A stretch of DNA of 64,000 bases from CAIVVT01 sp963757265 (GTDB lineage: Bacteria; Acidobacteriota; Terriglobia; Bryobacterales; Bryobacteraceae), in NCBI GenBank assembly GCA_963757265.1, contig CAVWRA010000010.1, positions 1 through 64,000 of the forward strand, in the 5' to 3' direction. Made by a program: the position numbers and the translations under genes. Positions 60,977 to 64,000 of this stretch are shown piece by piece (position 1 is the first letter of the stretch; each line of letters begins with the position of its first letter). Below the pieces are notes generated by a model. It saw nothing but the letters and a program-made list of their open reading frames with translations. It did not search any database and had not been told where the DNA came from.

Positions 60977-63547
60977 ATGTGGTTTCCCGCTCGCGCCTTG
61001 CCCGCACTCATCGTTGTCTGCCATCTGGTGGCTGGGACAAGTCTCTGCTCTGGTCACAGCGCCGGTCCGCCGCCCTGCGATCCCAGTGGGCTGGAGATCT
61101 CGATGATCCCGCCCTTCGCGGCCATGCCCTCGGCCGGCCGGATGGAGCTGGTCCTCCTGTATCGCAACTGCTCAGGCCATCCGGTCACTCTGCAGGGCGT
61201 ACCCGATGTTCATTTTTTCTTATCCGAAGCTGGGGCGGGCAATCTGGAGGCAAGCGGGCCCGCGCCGGTGCCGCCGGCCTTCGACTTCTTCACGCCCGGC
61301 AGGCCGGAGGACGACCGGCGAGCCGCTCCCGTCGTTCTGGCGCCAGGGGAAAGCGCGCACGTGCTCCTGGCCTACTACGACCGCGGCCGGCACTGGTTGA
61401 TCAGTTCTCCGGCCGAGACCCGCGTGAAAGGGAACCCATCGACTTGTAACGCCGCCGACGTCTTCACAGTGAACGCCCCTCCGTTTGCGCGGTTGTTTCG
61501 CGCGCCCATGCAGGTCTGTGGGAACGTCTATGTTTCGGAATACCGGCGCGGCAACTTCACTCCGGGAGAACGGATATCCACGGAGTTCCTGGAAGGCGGG
61601 CCGCCGGACGCGCCGGGGGCAGAAATAACGGGGCCGCTCGTGCCTTCGGTCGCACTGGACAGGCAGACGGACATCGGCCTGCGGGCCTGTGAGGCGGAAG
61701 ACCTGGATATCGGATTTGACGCCCCGGACCTCTCAATCGACCCGTCATCGATGGTTTTCCATTTTCGGAACATTGAGGCGCGTCCCTGCGTGACCCAGCC
61801 CACTCCCAAGGTCTGGTTCACCGACCGCCAACTTCACTTCGCTGACGTCCAAATCTGTCTCAACTGCATCGACGGCCAAGCGGTAGATCTGCGGGAAGGG
61901 AAGTTGGGCGTCCTTCTTCGGCCCCAGGACGCGGCTCACGTGACGCTGAGTTTCAAGGCGAAATCGGATCAACCGTCTACATGCAAGGGGGCCAATGGCA
62001 TCTCGTTCAGCGCCGCCGAAATCTACCCGACCGGTCCCCAGACTTTTGCCTCCGTCTATCTTGGATCCCGCGCCATTCCAATTTGCTCTCGTGTCGATGT
62101 CTCGCCAGTCACGCTGGACAGCGCGAATGACCCTCCTCGCCCGGGATCATCCGGCTGGGTGTCGCTGAAGCTGTCGTCTGCCAGATCAACCTACTTCGAC
62201 CAGGAGCAGATCTCCCTGCATGTCGAGGCTGAAGGGCCGAGCAGCCTGTTGAAGCTCAACGACCGGGGCTGCCTGACTTTCATTCAACGCTCCCGCTCCC
62301 CGGATGGCTTCACGCGCTTCGACGAAGTGGGCGCATATGCCAGCCGATGCAGAGTGACTACCGAATCGTTCGGGTTGCCGGATCGCAAGGTCGAAATGGA
62401 CCTGGATGCGGGGCATCTGTCGAGATGGAGCGGGCGTGGCGAGCACGCCACCGACGTGGCTTACATGGCGCCGCCGGGCCAGCACGAAGGCGCTTTTCTC
62501 GCGACTTCGAATACCCTGCATCTGACCATTGCCGACGCGTCTCTCATCCCGCGCAACTGGGGTCCTCAGACGAAGGGCGTCGCGGTGGACGTGACGCTCG
62601 ACAAGGACACGTACGAACTGGGAGAGGACGTTCCATTGCACCTCGCGGTGAAGAACTTCGCCGCTGAGGTGGCGGTCTACGGGGCGGGTTTCGAGATGTG
62701 CAACGAGATTGCGAACGTCGAAGTTCGCGACCGCGCGGATGGGCTGCTGGTAAAGCGGTCGGATTGGGGCAGCCCTTGTGCGTGGAGCGGCCCTGTTCTT
62801 CGTGAAGGGCTCGCGCAATACCCGCTCGGCCAGATCGTGATTCAGGAGCGCACGTTGCGCCGCGATGGATGGCTGCCGGACTACCGCGGCAACTTCACGG
62901 TGTCCGCGACCTGGACGGTCTACGACTGCCAGGTTTGCAATCCGCAATCGACCACGCCGTACGCTGTCGCCCATTCCGGGCCCAAAGCGTTTCGCATCAT
63001 CGATAGCGCCCATCCGCAAGCCGCATCGCCTTTGCCGGACGGCATCCTCAGCCCCGACCTGGCCAGCCGCTTTGAACAGGTTGACACGGCGTTGGGCGAA
63101 AAGAGCGCATTAAAGGACAAGACGACGGGGTTGAAATGGCTGCACCTGGATATAACCGCGGGCTTGTCGTACAACCAGGTCAAAGCCGAGTCGGCCCCGG
63201 GCGGGCGATTCGCGGGTTGGAGATACGCCACCCTCGCCGAGCTGACCGAGTTCTTCTCGCACTTTGACGGGGCCGCGAATGGCTATTCGACAGATCCAAA
63301 GCTCGAAGCGCAACTGCAGCGAAACATGGGAGGGCCATTGGCTCATCCCTCTAATCCCGGCACAGGATGGCACCGCAGCTCTTCGATGGCGCTCCTGGAT
63401 GTGCCCTTCGACCTGGGTCGCGGGGTGTTTGGGTACATCGCCGATGACAGCGTCGGCGGTTCTCAGATCGATCCCAGGCTACAGGGTTCGTCCAGGGAGA
63501 ACTCTGGAATCTCAGGCATCGGAAGCTACCTGGTGCGGCCAGACTAG
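60977..63547 (+). CDS. Large secreted protein with Ig-like domains and a C-terminal DUF1566/Lcl-like domain
   Basis: 856 residues with a Sec signal (LPALIVVCHLVAGTSLCSGHS). The N-terminal ~600 residues contain repeated beta-sandwich modules with Cys pairs (CDPSGLEISMIPPF ... VLLYRNCSGHPVTLQG; SRACEAEDLDIGFD; DVTLDKDTYELGEDVPLHLAVKNFA). The end (~700-856) has TTGLKWLHLDITAGLSYNQV and GRFAGWRYATLAELTEFFSHFDG, a pattern typical of secreted proteins annotated DUF1566 or PEP-type, with a GWRxAT core. The first domain resembles DUF4232-like modules. Function unknown. It is divergent from rpmI. Confidence 0.75.
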   Translation: MWFPARALPALIVVCHLVAGTSLCSGHSAGPPPCDPSGLEISMIPPFAAMPSAGRMELVLLYRNCSGHPVTLQGVPDVHFFLSEAGAGNLEASGPAPVPPAFDFFTPGRPEDDRRAAPVVLAPGESAHVLLAYYDRGRHWLISSPAETRVKGNPSTCNAADVFTVNAPPFARLFRAPMQVCGNVYVSEYRRGNFTPGERISTEFLEGGPPDAPGAEITGPLVPSVALDRQTDIGLRACEAEDLDIGFDAPDLSIDPSSMVFHFRNIEARPCVTQPTPKVWFTDRQLHFADVQICLNCIDGQAVDLREGKLGVLLRPQDAAHVTLSFKAKSDQPSTCKGANGISFSAAEIYPTGPQTFASVYLGSRAIPICSRVDVSPVTLDSANDPPRPGSSGWVSLKLSSARSTYFDQEQISLHVEAEGPSSLLKLNDRGCLTFIQRSRSPDGFTRFDEVGAYASRCRVTTESFGLPDRKVEMDLDAGHLSRWSGRGEHATDVAYMAPPGQHEGAFLATSNTLHLTIADASLIPRNWGPQTKGVAVDVTLDKDTYELGEDVPLHLAVKNFAAEVAVYGAGFEMCNEIANVEVRDRADGLLVKRSDWGSPCAWSGPVLREGLAQYPLGQIVIQERTLRRDGWLPDYRGNFTVSATWTVYDCQVCNPQSTTPYAVAHSGPKAFRIIDSAHPQAASPLPDGILSPDLASRFEQVDTALGEKSALKDKTTGLKWLHLDITAGLSYNQVKAESAPGGRFAGWRYATLAELTEFFSHFDGAANGYSTDPKLEAQLQRNMGGPLAHPSNPGTGWHRSSSMALLDVPFDLGRGVFGYIADDSVGGSQIDPRLQGSSRENSGISGIGSYLVRPD

Positions 63548-64000
63548 AATCGGCGGGCGCGCCTCCGGGCGCGTCAAAAACACCGGATTCGCCGGGTCAT
63601 GTCACCCGTCCGAGAAACGCCGCAGTGTCCGCTCCGGCCCGTCAAACAGCCACGCCGGCGTTCCGGACGACTTCCCTGAATCGTGAACAGCGCTACTAGG
63701 GCCTGTCGCAGAGAAATCGTCAGCGCAACCGTCTCGCTCACGGCCGCGGCTCAGAAACACAACCGCTCCTTGCAGTCGCGGCTCCGTTCGGGCTAAGCGT
63801 CAACACGAGTGTCTGCGCCACCCGCCTCCGCGACTCTTGTCGCTATGGCGGGCAAGCAAGCACAACCGCTCCTTGCAGTCGCGGCTCCGTCAGACAGTCG
63901 CGGCTCCGTCAGACAGTCGCGGCTCCGACAGACGGTCGCAGCTCTGCAAGCAGCTGCGGCTGCAATGCGCGTATTCTGGGCGGCGATCCGCATTGACTGG
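63548..64000. other. Gene-free end region with repeats
   Basis: No coding frame of note. It contains a short agggcctgtcgcagagaaat phrase (63699), an inverted copy of the 49.6-kb GC-rich repeat (63745-63890) and a small tandem array. It continues beyond the window edge. Confidence 0.55.
63876..63950. repeat. 19-bp tandem repeat
   Basis: The unit cagtcgcggctccgtcaga occurs at 63876, 63895 and (one change) 63914, followed by a degraded fourth copy from 63933. The unit is also present singly near 63768. Confidence 0.7.

Noticed and set aside
63876..63950. CRISPR array
   Set aside because: Direct tandem units with no spacers between them and no cas genes in the window.

Overview
The window looks like a chromosome segment of an Acidobacteriota member of the Bryobacterales/Solibacter type. 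This is inferred from high GC, a VWFA-related protein of the acidobacterial kind, many Tat- or Sec-exported sugar-metabolism proteins (enolase superfamily, Gfo/Idh/MocA, GH127-like, FG-GAP), a shell-only microcompartment locus, and abundant small palindromic intergenic repeats. No database search was possible.

Layout. 1-12 kb: end of an FAD-linked oxidase, an exported enolase-superfamily protein, a YjbR/MmcQ protein, a YkgJ Cys-cluster protein without a normal start codon, an exported Gfo/Idh/MocA oxidoreductase, a membrane protein with a HEASHA motif, a zinc-type quinone oxidoreductase, then a cytidine deaminase/amidohydrolase pair and a 1057-residue secreted glycosidase-like protein. 12-18 kb: a frameshifted glycosyltransferase, an Hfq/Sm-like protein with an inositol monophosphatase, and a nucleoside-salvage set (pyrimidine nucleoside phosphorylase, NupC transporter, purine nucleoside phosphorylase). 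18-30 kb: exported or secreted proteins (GH127-like, YncE-like propeller, VWA, alpha/beta hydrolase, FG-GAP, M13 peptidase). 30-31.1 kb: four microcompartment shell genes (one BMC-H, three BMC-P) with no enzymes beside them. 31-37 kb: a WG-repeat lipoprotein, a sigma-54-type activator with an altered GAFTGA loop and its membrane partner, a strong candidate structured ncRNA with promoter and terminator, and two SPFH/band-7 genes.

37-41 kb is a decayed mobile locus: an HTH protein, a small protein and a large serine recombinase, all frameshifted, under a perfect-consensus sigma-70 promoter. 41-45.6 kb returns to housekeeping: ClpB-type AAA ATPase, SDR, HemX/CcsA-like membrane protein, hemA. 45.9-52 kb is accessory: a large protein with two deoxyribosyltransferase/TIR-like domains fused to a P-loop ATPase (frameshifted), a 1.6-kb stretch with no gene, a frameshifted DNRLRE/collagen-like/beta-helix secreted protein, and two ~270-bp direct repeats around that segment. 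52-63.5 kb: pgi, RDD protein, LptD-like protein, a multispan GT-C-like protein, the rpmI-rplT/coiled-coil/zapA group (without infC or pheST), and a large secreted protein.

Best candidates for something new: the sensor/ATPase fusion at 45.95-48.35 kb, the ncRNA at 34.8-35.1 kb, the orphan shell-gene set at 30-31.1 kb, and a family of modular palindromic elements that share a core but carry different terminal repeats and repeatedly contribute stop codons, and once a ribosome binding site and start codon, to adjoining genes. Apparent single-base frameshifts occur only in accessory genes, so decay is plausible, but assembly indels cannot be excluded.
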